Below are positions 52,453-62,289 of a DNA stretch of 64,000 bases, piece by piece. Within the stretch, counting starts at the first letter, position 1, and the number at the start of each line of letters is the position of its first letter. A program made the translations under genes and the position numbers. The notes beneath the pieces were generated by a model, which worked only from the letters and a program-made list of their open reading frames with translations, was not told the origin of the DNA and did not search any database. The DNA comes from AP-15 sp963755435 (GTDB lineage: Bacteria; Pseudomonadota; Alphaproteobacteria; ATCC43930; CGMCC-115725): assembly GCA_963755435.1 (NCBI GenBank), contig CAVWJX010000009.1, positions 142,347-206,346 on the forward strand. The letters are read 5' to 3'.

Positions 52453-53104
52453 ATGAACCGGCGCAATGTAGTCAGTTTGTCTGCACTAGCCGCCCTAGGA
52501 ATTACTTCTGCCGTGCTCGTAATACCAAGCACCGCTCATGCCGTTACCGCCAAGCAGTAGGTCGGAACTTGGCGATTGGTATCAACTACAAACACGAATG
52601 CCCAAGGCGCTAAGGTCGAGCCGTTCGGGCCACATCCCTTGGGGAGTTACACATTCGATGCAAGCGGACATTTCACGCAGGCGATCGTCCCCGGCGAAGG
52701 AGGCGGCAAAGCCATCGTTGTCGCTTTTGGAGACTACTCTGTGACCAATGGCGGCAAAACCCTCGTCCGCCATATTGTCGGCAGCCAGGAACCGAGCGCA
52801 GACGGTAAGGACTTTCCGCTGGCGATCACGCTTGCCAACGACGAACTGAAAGTCAGCAACTCCAAGCCCACGATCGGCACCGCGCACGTAAATCGGTTTG
52901 GAAGCGGGTTAAATAAGAAACTCAGAACCTTTATTCAGTCGGTCCCGCTCGACTTTCAGGCGGGCCCTTTGATTTCAGATACCGAGGTTTTTTTGCGGCG
53001 CATAGTTTATTATTGGGACAAAGCCGACCTCGCGCAATGTCCGCTGTTGGTCGCTTTGGGGGGCAGGCCGACATCAGGTCGGATTTATGAGCACACGCCC
53101 CTAG
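52194..53104. mobile_element. inverted-repeat-bracketed element carrying a lipocalin-like pseudogene
   Basis: CTAGGGCGTGTACTCATAAA at 52194-52213 faces TTTATGAGCACACGCCCCTAG at 53084-53104. They are imperfect inverted repeats of about 20 bp, both starting with CTAG. They enclose 900 bp holding only the lipocalin-like pseudogene. The repeats are the shape of transposon ends (IS630-type elements insert at TA with CTAG-like ends), but no transposase is inside, so it would be a non-autonomous or decayed element. Confidence 0.45.
52453..52914 (+). pseudogene. exported lipocalin-like protein interrupted by an amber codon
   Basis: AGGAG precedes an ATG at 52453 that opens a signal peptide (MNRRNVVSLSALAALGITSA, ending TAHAVTAKQ). 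A TAG at 52558-52560 then stops the frame, and the same frame goes on VGTWRLVSTTNTN, FDASGHFTQAIVPGEGGGKA, VAFGDYSVTNGGKTLV and LANDELKVSNSKPTIGTAHV. This is the Lipocalin_5-like fold (LVGTW at the start); the normal Leu codon TTG would become TAG by one change. Later the frame drifts into unrelated sequence. It should bind a small hydrophobic ligand in the periplasm if it were intact. Confidence 0.75.
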
Positions 53105-53234
53105 TATAGACGGCCAGGATGCCGCACTGAGCAGGTAAAATCGGCTTCCCGAACGAGGCGGATCGATTCGAACTCGAGCACATTTGGCATCCGATCCTCT
53201 TCGGTACCGAGCTTATGGAGTAGGAGCGAGTGGC

Positions 53235-54128
53235 ATGAGTTTTGAATTGCGCCAGCTGCATCCGTTGTTTGCCGCCGAGGCCAGCGGCGTCGACTTGGCC
53301 GAGCCGTTGCTCGATGATGCGATAGTCGCGGCGATCTGGCGGGCAATCGACGAATACGCCGTCGTGGTGTTTCGCGAGCAAAGCCTCGACGACACGCAAT
53401 TGCGCGATTTCGCGGCGCGGTTCGGACCGCTCGAGATCGGCCGGTCGGCAGCGGCGGGCGGCAGGCGGCGGCTCCAGCACCCGGAGATCGGCGACATCTC
53501 GAACCTCGACGAGGACGGCAATCTGCGCGCGGCCGACGACCGCCGCCGGCTCGACAGCCTCGGCAACCGGCTGTGGCACACCGATGCGTCTTATATGCCG
53601 GTGCCGGTGGTGCTGGGCATGCTGCACGCGGTGGCGGTGCCGCCGGCGAGCGCGTTGGGCGGCGGCGAGACCGAGTTCGCCGACATGCGCGCGGCCTACG
53701 ACGCGCTGCCGCCGGCGATGCGCGAGGCGATCGACGGCCTGGTCGCCGAGCACGACATCTTCTGGTCGCGCGGGCAGATCGGCTTTACCGAGTTCGCGCC
53801 CGGCGAGCGTGAGAAATATCCGCCATCGCGGCAGCGGCTGGTGCGCCGCCATCCGGGGTCGGGGCGCAAGACGGTGTATCTCTCGGCGCATGCCTCCCAC
53901 ATCGTCGGCTGGCCGGTGGCCGACGGCCGCATCCTGCTCTATGACCTGAACCTGTTCGCGACCCGGCCGGAATTCGTCTACAGCCACCGATGGGAGAAGG
54001 GCGACCTGGTGATCTGGGACAATCGCTCGACGATGCATCGCGGCCGGCCGCACGACGATGCCCACCCGCGCGACCTGCGCCGGGCGACCACCCTCGACAC
54101 CGGCTCGACCCTCGACGAAGCCGCCTGA
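53235..54128 (+). CDS. TauD/TfdA-family 2-oxoglutarate dioxygenase
   Basis: A 297-residue iron/2-oxoglutarate-dependent dioxygenase. The HxD half of the metal triad is in GNRLWHTDASYMPVPVV and the distal His in NRSTMHRGRPH. VVVFREQSLDDTQLRDFAAR at the N-terminus and GRKTVYLSAHASHIVGWPVA are typical. The group oxidises herbicides (2,4-D), sulfonates or other small organic acids. GGAGCG precedes the ATG at 53235; an upstream ATG is in unrelated sequence. It is next to the tartronate-semialdehyde-reductase-like gene, on the opposite strand. The substrate is unknown. Confidence 0.88.
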   Translation: MSFELRQLHPLFAAEASGVDLAEPLLDDAIVAAIWRAIDEYAVVVFREQSLDDTQLRDFAARFGPLEIGRSAAAGGRRRLQHPEIGDISNLDEDGNLRAADDRRRLDSLGNRLWHTDASYMPVPVVLGMLHAVAVPPASALGGGETEFADMRAAYDALPPAMREAIDGLVAEHDIFWSRGQIGFTEFAPGEREKYPPSRQRLVRRHPGSGRKTVYLSAHASHIVGWPVADGRILLYDLNLFATRPEFVYSHRWEKGDLVIWDNRSTMHRGRPHDDAHPRDLRRATTLDTGSTLDEAA

Positions 54129-54150
54129 GCCCGAGCGGGCATGCGGCTGG

Positions 54151-55035
54151 CTAGCTCTTCGCCACCTGGTGTCCGGCGAGGTGCTCGAGGACGCGGACCA
54201 GGCCGGAATGGTCCCAGCCCTTGCCGCCGAGTGCCGCGGCGGCGTTGAACAATTCCTGCGTCGTCGCGGTGTTGGGCAATGAAAGGCTGAGCGCGCGCGC
54301 CCCTTGCAGCGCCAGGTTCAGATCCTTCTGATGCAATTCGATGCGGAAGCCCGGATCGAAATTGCGCTTGATCATGCGCTCGCCATGGAGTTCGAGGATC
54401 CGCGACGAGGCGAACCCGCCCATCAGCGCCTGCCGCACCTTGGCCGGGTCAGCGCCGGCCTTGGCGGCGAACAGCAGCGCCTCGCCGACCGCCTCGATTG
54501 TCAATGCGACGATGATCTGGTTGGCGACCTTGGTGGTCTGCCCGGCCCCGACCTCGCCGACCAAGGTGATGTTCTTGCCCAGGAGGTCGAATAGCGGCTT
54601 GACCCTGGCGAAATCCTGCTCCGAGCCGCCGACCATGATCGTCAATGACGCCGCCTTGGCGCCGACCTCGCCGCCCGAGACCGGGGCATCGACGTAGCCG
54701 CAGCCCTTCTTGGCGATCTCGGCGGCGAATTCCTTGGTCTCGATCGGCGAGATCGAGCTCATGTCGACGACGGTCTTGCCCGCCGCGAGCCCCTCGGCGA
54801 CCCCGCCCGGATCGAACAGCACGCTCTTCACGTCGGGCGTGTCGGGCACCATCAGGATCACGACCTCCGCCCGCTCGGCGATCTCCTTGAGGGTGCCGCA
54901 GACCGTCGCCCCGGCCGCGCGCACATCGGCCGGCAGCCGGCGCTTGCCGAAGACGAACAATTCGTGCCCGCCCTTGATCAGGTTGAGGGCCATCGGATGC
55001 CCCATGATGCCGAGCCCGATAAAACCGATCTTCAT
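54151..55035 (-). CDS. 3-hydroxyisobutyrate dehydrogenase-family reductase (tartronate semialdehyde reductase-like)
   Basis: A 294-residue NAD(P)-dependent beta-hydroxyacid dehydrogenase. The N-terminal Rossmann is MKIGFIGLGIMGHPMALNLI (GLGxMG), followed by the substrate-binding loop VDAPVSGGEVGAKAASLTIM and the catalytic Lys in AGQTTKVANQIIVALTIEAV. It is closest to 2-hydroxy-3-oxopropionate (tartronate semialdehyde) reductases, of glyoxylate metabolism, but could serve another small hydroxyacid. The ATG at 55035 gives the canonical start. It is convergent with the TauD gene (22 bases apart) and divergent from the DUF29 gene. Confidence 0.87.
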   Translation of the reverse strand: MKIGFIGLGIMGHPMALNLIKGGHELFVFGKRRLPADVRAAGATVCGTLKEIAERAEVVILMVPDTPDVKSVLFDPGGVAEGLAAGKTVVDMSSISPIETKEFAAEIAKKGCGYVDAPVSGGEVGAKAASLTIMVGGSEQDFARVKPLFDLLGKNITLVGEVGAGQTTKVANQIIVALTIEAVGEALLFAAKAGADPAKVRQALMGGFASSRILELHGERMIKRNFDPGFRIELHQKDLNLALQGARALSLSLPNTATTQELFNAAAALGGKGWDHSGLVRVLEHLAGHQVAKS

Positions 55036-55171
55036 GACCCCTCCTGCCCGTTTTCGATGAACCGCGATCGCCCGCACACTGCCCCAGCTTTGCCCGCACG
55101 CTCAAGCGCCGCGCACGCCCTTGCCGCATCCGCTGTGCTAGGATGTACCAGCCAGCACTGGAGGCGCGGCA

Positions 55172-55615
55172 ATGGCCCGCAACGCCGTCGATTACGAGGA
55201 CGACTTCTACGCCTGGACCGTCGAGCAGGCGCGGCTGTTGCGCACCGGCGAGCTGTCAGCGATTGACGCCGCCAACCTCGCCGAGGAGATCGAGAGCATG
55301 GGGCGCAGCGATCGGCGAGAATTGCAGAGCCGGCTCGTTGTCCTGACCATGCATCTGTTGAAATGGCGCCTCCAACCTTCGGCGCGGTCACGCAGCTGCT
55401 CGGCGACGGTCGAGGAGCAGCGGCTGCAGATCGAACCGATTTTCGCCAACTCGCCAAGCTTGCGGCCGCTCGCCGCCGGCATGCTGGCGCACGCCTATGC
55501 GATCGCCCGCGCGCGTGCCATCGCCGAAACCGGTCTTGCCGATGACCTGTTCCCGACCCTTTGCCCCTTCGCTCTCGACGAAGTCCTGTCGCCCTCGCTT
55601 CTGCCGCAGCCGTAG
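55172..55615 (+). CDS. DUF29 family protein
   Basis: A 147-residue helical protein with the DUF29 signatures: DYEDDFYAWTVEQARLLRTG at the start (DFYAWTxEQAxLLR), LAEEIESMGRSDRRELQSRL and LLKWRLQPSARSRSCSATVE near the middle. The family is widespread in cyanobacteria and proteobacteria, often in multiple copies or near toxin/mobile elements, and has no firm function. Frame and length are normal. It has no obvious partner here. Confidence 0.88.
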   Translation: MARNAVDYEDDFYAWTVEQARLLRTGELSAIDAANLAEEIESMGRSDRRELQSRLVVLTMHLLKWRLQPSARSRSCSATVEEQRLQIEPIFANSPSLRPLAAGMLAHAYAIARARAIAETGLADDLFPTLCPFALDEVLSPSLLPQP

Positions 55616-55623
55616 CCGGCAAC

Positions 55624-56511
55624 TCACCCGGCGAAGTGGCGCAGGAGCCAGCTTAAGGTTTCCGCAGGGGCTTCTTCGGGCACGTAATGGCCGCACGGGA
55701 GCGCGCCGCCCGTCGCATCGGTGGCGTAATCGCGTTGCCAGACCGAAAGCACGTCGCCGTGCACACCCTCGGTATGGCTCTTCGCCCCCCAGATCACCAA
55801 CAGCGGCACCGTGATCTTATGCCCGGCCGCGAAGTCGGCCTTGTCCATCTCGAAGTCGCAGGTGGCGCAGGCGCGGTAGTCGGCGCATGACCCCTTGATC
55901 GTTTTCCAGTTGAAGCAGCGGACATATTCGGCGAACGCCTCGGGATCGAAAAAGCCGAGGCCGAGGCCCGGCTTCGACAGCTTCTTTTCCATGAAATACT
56001 GCGCCGGGATGCCGGCCAGCATCCGCTCCGGAAAGTCGTAGGGCTGCGCCATCATGGCCCAATGCCACGAGCGCAACGCCCATTCCCGCGAGGTGTGGGT
56101 CCAGATGTGGTGGTTCGGCAAAATATCGATCAGCGCCGCGCGCTTGACCCGGTCGGGATGGTCGAGGCACATGCGCGCGGTGGTGCGGGCGCCGCGGTCG
56201 TGGCCGGCGACAAAGAATTCGCGGTAGCCGAGACGCTCCATCACTTCGACCTGGTCCTGCGCCATTGCCCGGAACGAATAGTTGATATTGTTCTCGCCCG
56301 CCTCGTCGGGGCCGACGCTGTCGCCGTAGCCGCGCAGATCCGCCGCCACGACGTGAAAGCGCTTCGCCAAATCGGGCGCGATCTTGGCCCAGGAGGCGTG
56401 GGTCAACGGATTGCCGTGCAGCAGCAGCAAGGGCGGGCCGTCGCCGCCATGGCGCAGATTGATCTGCGCCCCCGACGTTTCGATCACGGTCCGGGTAAAG
56501 CCCTGGAACAT
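55624..56511 (-). CDS. alpha/beta hydrolase, haloacetate dehalogenase-like
   Basis: A 295-residue alpha/beta-hydrolase. The nucleophile elbow reads VAGHDRGARTTARMCLDHPD, so the nucleophile is Asp (not Ser), as in fluoroacetate/haloacetate dehalogenases and epoxide hydrolases. Also shared with fluoroacetate dehalogenases are SWHWAMMAQPYDFPERML (the WHW..QP halide-pocket segment), KGSCADYRACATCDFEMDKA and the catalytic His in CGHYVPEEAPAETL. It would cleave C-halogen bonds of a small haloacid, or hydrolyse an ester or epoxide. It ends 6 bases past the stop of the DUF29 gene (convergent). The substrate needs assay. Confidence 0.85.
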   Translation of the reverse strand: MFQGFTRTVIETSGAQINLRHGGDGPPLLLLHGNPLTHASWAKIAPDLAKRFHVVAADLRGYGDSVGPDEAGENNINYSFRAMAQDQVEVMERLGYREFFVAGHDRGARTTARMCLDHPDRVKRAALIDILPNHHIWTHTSREWALRSWHWAMMAQPYDFPERMLAGIPAQYFMEKKLSKPGLGLGFFDPEAFAEYVRCFNWKTIKGSCADYRACATCDFEMDKADFAAGHKITVPLLVIWGAKSHTEGVHGDVLSVWQRDYATDATGGALPCGHYVPEEAPAETLSWLLRHFAG

Positions 56512-56624
56512 CGCTCAAACCTCCTCGCAACGGCCGCCGGTCGATCAAGCTTAGCCGGTTCGATCAGGGGTTGCGAGCGCAGGCTTTCCCGCCGGCCGCA
56601 ATCCAGGTAGAACTGGGCGCTGAC

Positions 56625-58349
56625 ATGGTCTGCCGTGGCGAGGGTGTGTTGGGGGATCGCCGCTTTGTCGTCGAACTAATCAAGCCGTCGCATTACGACG
56701 AGGACGGCTATGTGATCCAATGGTGGAAATCCTGGATCCCGTCGAACTCCTTGGCGTGCCTTTACGGTATCGCCGCCAACATCGCTGCGCGGCGCGCGCT
56801 CGGCCCCGATGTAGCCCTTGAAATCCGGGCCTATGACGAATGCCACACGGTGATCCCGGTCGGGCGGATCATCCGCCGGGTCAAGGCTGCCGACGCCGGG
56901 CTCGTCTGCCTGGTTGGCGTCCAGTCGAACCAGTTTCCGCGGGCGATGGACCTGGCGGCGCGGTTGCGCGCGGCCGGGGTCGCGGTCGCGATCGGCGGGT
57001 TTCACGTGTCGGGCTGTCTCGCCATGCTGCCGCGGCTGCCGCCCGATCTCGAAGAGGCGCAGCGGCTCGGTGTCACTCTGTTCGCCGGCGAGGCCGAGGG
57101 TCGGCTCGAAGGCCTCTTTGCCGATGCGCTCTCGGGCCGCTTGCGGCCGCTCTACAATTACATGGACGACCTGCCCGGGTTGCAGCGCCAGGTGACCCCG
57201 TTTCTGCCCGCCCGCATCGTGCGCCGCTACGGCGAGAGCCTCGGTGCCTTCGATGCCGGGCGCGGCTGCCCATTTCAGTGCAGCTTTTGCACGATCATCA
57301 ATGTGCAGGGCCGGAAATCGCGCTGGCGGGACGCCGACGATGTCGAGCGGCTGGTCCGCGCCAACCTCGCCCAGGGCGTCTTCCAATTCTTCATCACCGA
57401 CGACAATTTCGCCCGCAACCGCAATTGGGAGGCGATCTTCGACCGGCTGATCCAGATGCGTGAGCAGGAAGGGCTCGGCCTGCAATTCATCATCCAGGTC
57501 GACACTCTGTGCCACCGCATCGCCAATTTCGTCGAGAAGGCGGCGCGCGCCGGCTGCAAGCGGGTCTTTATTGGGCTCGAAAACATCAACCCCGACAATC
57601 TACTGTCGGCCAAGAAGAGGCAGAACCGGGTGCACGAGTACCGCCAGATGTTCCACGCCTGGCGGGCGCAGCGGGTGATCACCTATGCCGGCTACATCCT
57701 GGGTTTTCCGGGCGACACGCCGCAGCGCATCGCCGAGGACATCAGGACCGTGCAGCGGGAACTGCCGGTCGACCTCTTGGAATTCTTCATCCTGACCCCA
57801 TTGCCGGGCTCGGCCGACCATCAGGCGCTCGACCGCGGCGGGGTGTGGATGGACCCCGACATGAACAAATACGATTTGGAGCACGTCACCACCGGCCATC
57901 CGGTCATGACCGCCGGCGAGTGGCAAGCGGTCTATCGTCAGGCCTGGGATCTTTATTATTCAAAGGAGCACATTGAGACTATCCTGCGCCGGGCCAAGGC
58001 CAGTGGCATCAAGCCGGTGCGGCTTCTGAACCATATCCTGCAATTCTACTTCACCTTCATTCAGGAAAACGTGCATCCGCTGCAGGGCGGATATTTCCGC
58101 CGCAAAGTCCGGCGCAATCGCCGCTCCGGGCTGCGGCGCGAAAACCCGCTGGTTTTCTATCCGCGGCGCATCCGCGAGATTGTCGAAACCCATGCCAAGC
58201 TCGCCGCCTTCTACCTCTCCCTGCATCGTATCCGCCGCAAGGTCGAACGCGACCCGCGCCGCTACACCGACCCGGCCCTCGCCCCGCTCGCCGACACCCC
58301 GGCCGCGGCACAGCCCGCGCCCAAGACCCTGACCGGCGCCGCCGCCTGA
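56625..58349 (+). CDS. B12-binding radical SAM enzyme
   Basis: A 574-residue protein. Residues 20-190 form a cobalamin-binding-like Rossmann (VGVQSNQFPRAMDLAARLRA and VAVAIGGFHVSGCLAMLPRL). The radical SAM core begins FDAGRGCPFQCSFCTIINVQ with the CxxxCxxC 4Fe-4S motif, then GVFQFFITDDNFARNRNW, ARAGCKRVFIGLENINPDNL and ITYAGYILGFPGDTPQRIAE. The C-terminus is basic (RRKVRRNRRSGLRRENPL). It is in the B12/radical SAM class with Elp3/MiaB-like TIM barrels that methylate or rearrange unknown substrates, such as hopanoid or bacteriochlorophyll precursors. The start is uncertain: ATG at 56625, or a GTG/TTG about 20 bases on. It stands alone. Confidence 0.87.
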   Translation: MVCRGEGVLGDRRFVVELIKPSHYDEDGYVIQWWKSWIPSNSLACLYGIAANIAARRALGPDVALEIRAYDECHTVIPVGRIIRRVKAADAGLVCLVGVQSNQFPRAMDLAARLRAAGVAVAIGGFHVSGCLAMLPRLPPDLEEAQRLGVTLFAGEAEGRLEGLFADALSGRLRPLYNYMDDLPGLQRQVTPFLPARIVRRYGESLGAFDAGRGCPFQCSFCTIINVQGRKSRWRDADDVERLVRANLAQGVFQFFITDDNFARNRNWEAIFDRLIQMREQEGLGLQFIIQVDTLCHRIANFVEKAARAGCKRVFIGLENINPDNLLSAKKRQNRVHEYRQMFHAWRAQRVITYAGYILGFPGDTPQRIAEDIRTVQRELPVDLLEFFILTPLPGSADHQALDRGGVWMDPDMNKYDLEHVTTGHPVMTAGEWQAVYRQAWDLYYSKEHIETILRRAKASGIKPVRLLNHILQFYFTFIQENVHPLQGGYFRRKVRRNRRSGLRRENPLVFYPRRIREIVETHAKLAAFYLSLHRIRRKVERDPRRYTDPALAPLADTPAAAQPAPKTLTGAAA

Positions 58350-58418
58350 ACTCCGCTTCGGGGCTAGTGCTCAAAAGCAGGCACGAGGTTCACTGAAGCA
58401 GTCATGGCCGGGCTCGCT

Positions 58419-59615
<1,197 letters not shown>

Positions 59616-59714
59616 CGGCGGCTCCAAGGGCGTAATCGGCTCAAAAAATATCGCCGCATCGTCGAGGATCGCGCCGCGCATGGTCAAGGCCGTGGCTCGG
59701 GCCTCGATTTCATT

Positions 59715-59751
59715 GCGATATTGACATTACGATCGTTTTGTGCAATATTGC
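59715..59751. promoter_or_regulatory. promoter with two matching operator-like half-sites
   Basis: GCAATATTGC (59742-59751) is a perfect 10-bp palindrome; GCGATATTGA (59715-59724) matches it at 8 of 10 positions 27 bp away. TTGACA at 59721-59726 with AATATT 17 bases on gives a fair sigma-70-like promoter for the XRE gene, with the second site over the -10. A dimeric regulator, most simply the XRE protein itself, could bind here and control both the XRE gene and the divergent acyl-CoA dehydrogenase. Confidence 0.5.
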
Positions 59752-59862
59752 GTTATGACCACAATCGCCGCAACGCCGCCATTCGGCCGGCGCTCGCGAT
59801 CGGCGCGCGCCAACGCCGCGCTCAGCGCCCGTCTGTTCCGCCCACGACCCGAGGAGGCACCG

Positions 59863-60156
59863 ATGCGCGACATTGTCCCCGATGCCCAGGCAGATGCCCA
59901 GGCCTGCATTCGCTCGGCCCTGCGCCGCCGCCGGCGCGCTTTGGGGCTGACCCAAGAGCAAGCGGCCCTGCTCCTCGGACTGTCGCGGCTCGCCTATCAC
60001 CGGATCGAGACCGGCGCCCGGCGCATCCATTTCGCCGATCTCGCTGCAATCTGCACGCTCTACGACTGCGATCCGGGCGAGCTGCTGCAGGATAGCCAGC
60101 TCGCCGCCGCCTACGCGCGCGCCGCCAAGACGCTCGTCGAGCGCCCGACGGCCTGA
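59863..60156 (+). CDS. XRE-family helix-turn-helix regulator
   Basis: A 97-residue DNA-binding protein. The HTH covers most of the chain: IRSALRRRRRALGLTQEQAA, LLLGLSRLAYHRIETGARRI, HFADLAAICTLYDCDPGELL (a Cro/C1-type fold). The start is fixed by GAGGAGG before the ATG at 59863, leaving a leader of about 100 bases; an earlier in-frame ATG at 59755 is possible. The site at 59742 fits autoregulation. Its role is unknown, and it may control the divergent acyl-CoA dehydrogenase. No toxin partner follows, so this is not a toxin-antitoxin pair. Confidence 0.85.
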   Translation: MRDIVPDAQADAQACIRSALRRRRRALGLTQEQAALLLGLSRLAYHRIETGARRIHFADLAAICTLYDCDPGELLQDSQLAAAYARAAKTLVERPTA

Positions 60157-60268
60157 ACCGCCGGCCCACTCGACCCGGCGTCCGACAGCATTCGCCCGTG
60201 GCGGCACCGTCGCCGAGCCAAGGAGCCGGCGGCGGCGGCGCCGGCCCATCAGCCTTGGTAATGCGGCT

Positions 60269-60595
60269 TTATTTCACCGCCGAAAAGCCGGTCGGCTGCA
60301 AGATGCTGTTCTCGACCCTGGCGACGATGGCGCCATTGGCTTCGGTCTGGGCACGCTTGGTATGCCATTCGGGATCGGCCTGGAACGCGTTCCACTTCTT
60401 TTCCCGGTCGGCCAAGGATTCCCATTTCAGCAGATAGTGCAGCGCCTGGTTCGAATCGCCGATCGCGGTGGTCCAGAACCCGGCCTGCTCGATGCCGTGC
60501 CGCTTCCAGATGCCCAAGGTGATCGTGTCGAAGCGTTTTAAGAGATCCGGCAGGCGGCCCGGCACGCAGTGATAGATGCGCAATTCGTAAAGCAT
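60269..60595 (-). CDS. NIPSNAP-family protein, copy 2
   Basis: A 108-residue ferredoxin-like fold protein of the NIPSNAP family (MLYELRIYHCVPGRLPDLLK, FWTTAIGDSNQALHYLLKWE, VARVENSILQPTGFSAVK). It is about 60% identical by eye to the copy that starts at 60936, so the two arose by tandem duplication. In bacteria these proteins often lie beside enzymes acting on small organic compounds; the role is not established. The stop of the first copy lies 14 bases before its ATG (copies separated by 14 bases). A CVPGRLPDL segment is shared by both. Confidence 0.88.
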   Translation of the reverse strand: MLYELRIYHCVPGRLPDLLKRFDTITLGIWKRHGIEQAGFWTTAIGDSNQALHYLLKWESLADREKKWNAFQADPEWHTKRAQTEANGAIVARVENSILQPTGFSAVK

Positions 60596-60609
60596 GTCGT
60601 TTCCTCGCA

Positions 60610-60936
60610 TTACTTAACCGACGAAAAGCTCGTCGGATGCAGGATCGTGTTGGTGATCGAGGCGACGATCTGGCCGTTCTTCTCGGTCTCGGCGCGTCCT
60701 GAAACCCAGGCCGGATCGGCCTGGAAGCCGGCGAACCGCTTGGCCCGGTCGTCGAGCGATTCCCATTTGAGCATGTAATAGAGGTCCTGGTTCGACGGCC
60801 CGATCGCGACCGTCCAGAAGCCGGCCTGCTGGATGCCATGCTTCTCCCACAGTGGCAGGGTCAAGGTGTCGAACCGCTTGATCAGGTCGGGCAGGCGGCC
60901 CGGCACGCAGTGATAGACGCGCAACTCGTAAATCAT
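60610..60936 (-). CDS. NIPSNAP-family protein, copy 1
   Basis: A 108-residue protein, the first of two tandem copies (MIYELRVYHCVPGRLPDLIK, AGFWTVAIGPSNQDLYYMLK, ASITNTILHPTSFSSVK). GGAGGAG 5 bases before the ATG at 60936 fixes the start. Each copy has a ferredoxin-like beta-alpha-beta core; family members are thought to bind hydrophobic or small ligands. It follows the amidase gene (about 80 bases after its stop), so it could be part of the amidase transcript. Confidence 0.88.
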   Translation of the reverse strand: MIYELRVYHCVPGRLPDLIKRFDTLTLPLWEKHGIQQAGFWTVAIGPSNQDLYYMLKWESLDDRAKRFAGFQADPAWVSGRAETEKNGQIVASITNTILHPTSFSSVK

Positions 60937-61016
60937 CTGGTCTCCTCCTTGCGGTAAGTCCGCAGCATGCGACGGAGCGGGCCGGCCGGCAAGCGGCCCC
61001 GGCTCAGCCGAGGCGC

Positions 61017-62289
61017 TCAGCCGAGGCAGGGCTCGACCCAGGCGGCAAGGTCGAGCAGCTTTTCGTCGCCAAAGCGAGGGCCGACCAACTGGATGCCAAG
61101 CGGCAGGCCGTTGCCGCCGGTCCCGGCCGGCAGGGTCAGGCACGGCGTCCAGGCCAGGGTCCAGATCGCGTTGAAGCGGGCGTCGCCGGTTGAGTCGAGC
61201 CCTTGGGGTGCCTCGCCGACCGCACTCGGCGCCAGCAGCACGTCGAATTCGGCGAACACATCGTCGAGACGGGCGCGAAACGCCTCCGCGGCTTCGATCG
61301 CCTCGATGTAGGCGGCAAGCGGCAACGCCCATCCGTCTCGCAACAGGCCGTCGCGCAGGGCCGGGCTCAACCGGTCGCCATGCGCCTCGTATTCGTAGGC
61401 GTAGTTGCGCGCCGCCTCGAAGGCGAAGACCCGGTGCTGGTGATCGAGAAAATCGGCCGGGACCGGGCGCCGCCTCGGTGACGGCCGCTCCGGCCGCGGC
61501 GAGCCGCGAGGCGGTGCGCTCGAGCAATGCCTGGGTGTCGGGGCTAGCCCGGTCCCAGGAGGGGGTGCGGCAGAAGCCGATGCGCGGCGCGCCGGCCGCC
61601 CGGTCGACCTGGCGGCGGGGCTGCACCTGCAAGGCCGCGCGCATCAGCGAGATGTCGTCGAGGCTGCGGCAGATGAGCCCCAAGGTGTCGAGGTTGTGGC
61701 ATTGCATCTTGATACCGACCCGGCTGAACTCACCAAAGCTGGGCTTGTACCCGATGACCCCGCAAAAGGCGGCCGGGCGGATCGTCGAGCCGCCGGTCTG
61801 CGTGCCGAACCCGACCGGCACCTGAAAATCGGCGACCGCTGCGGCCGAGCCGCTCGACGAGCCGCCGGGGGTGTGCGCCGGGTTCAGCGGGTGCACGGTC
61901 TCGCGCGGGTGGCGGTTGGCGAATTCGGTCGTCACCGTCTTGCCGAGGATGATCCCGCCTGCGGCGCGGGTCAGCGCCACGCAGGCGGCGTCGGCAAAGG
62001 GCCGGCTGCCGCGGTAGATCGGCGAGCCGTGCTGGGTCGGCATGTCGTAGGTGTCGATCACGTCCTTGACCCCCACCGGCACGCCCTTCAGCACGCCCGG
62101 GCGCCCGGCCCGATCGACGGCGCGCGCCTGCGCCAGCGCGTGCTCCGGGTCGAGCCACACCCAGGCCTTGACCTCGCTGCGGGCTTGCACGCGGTCGAGG
62201 CAGTCGCGGACCAGGGTCTCGGCGGTCAGGGTGCCGGCTTCGAGGCGGGCGGCGGCGTCGCTCGCGGTCAAGCGCTCGGCGCCGCTCAT
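61017..62289 (-). pseudogene. amidase, frameshifted in the C-terminal half
   Basis: An amidase-signature enzyme. The first 275 residues are intact: the triad Lys in LKGVPVGVKDVIDTYDMPTQ, the cis-Ser in AHTPGGSSSGSAAAVADFQV and the nucleophile in GFGTQTGGSTIRPAAFCG. Near 61466 an extra base shifts the frame; the next frame continues RPVPADFLDHQHRVFAFEAA, YAYEYEAHGDRLSPALRDGL and GNGLPLGIQLVGPRFGDEKL to the stop at 61017. All of the triad is before the shift. It overlaps the second amidase gene by 4 bases (ATGA). It is either damaged or mis-sequenced. Confidence 0.8.

Noticed and set aside
59863..60156. Antitoxin of a toxin-antitoxin pair
   Set aside because: No toxin-like small gene follows or precedes it; the divergent neighbour is an acyl-CoA dehydrogenase.
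60440..60470. GGTTCGAATC string resembling a tRNA T-loop
   Set aside because: It lies within a NIPSNAP gene, and no acceptor, D or anticodon arms fold around it.
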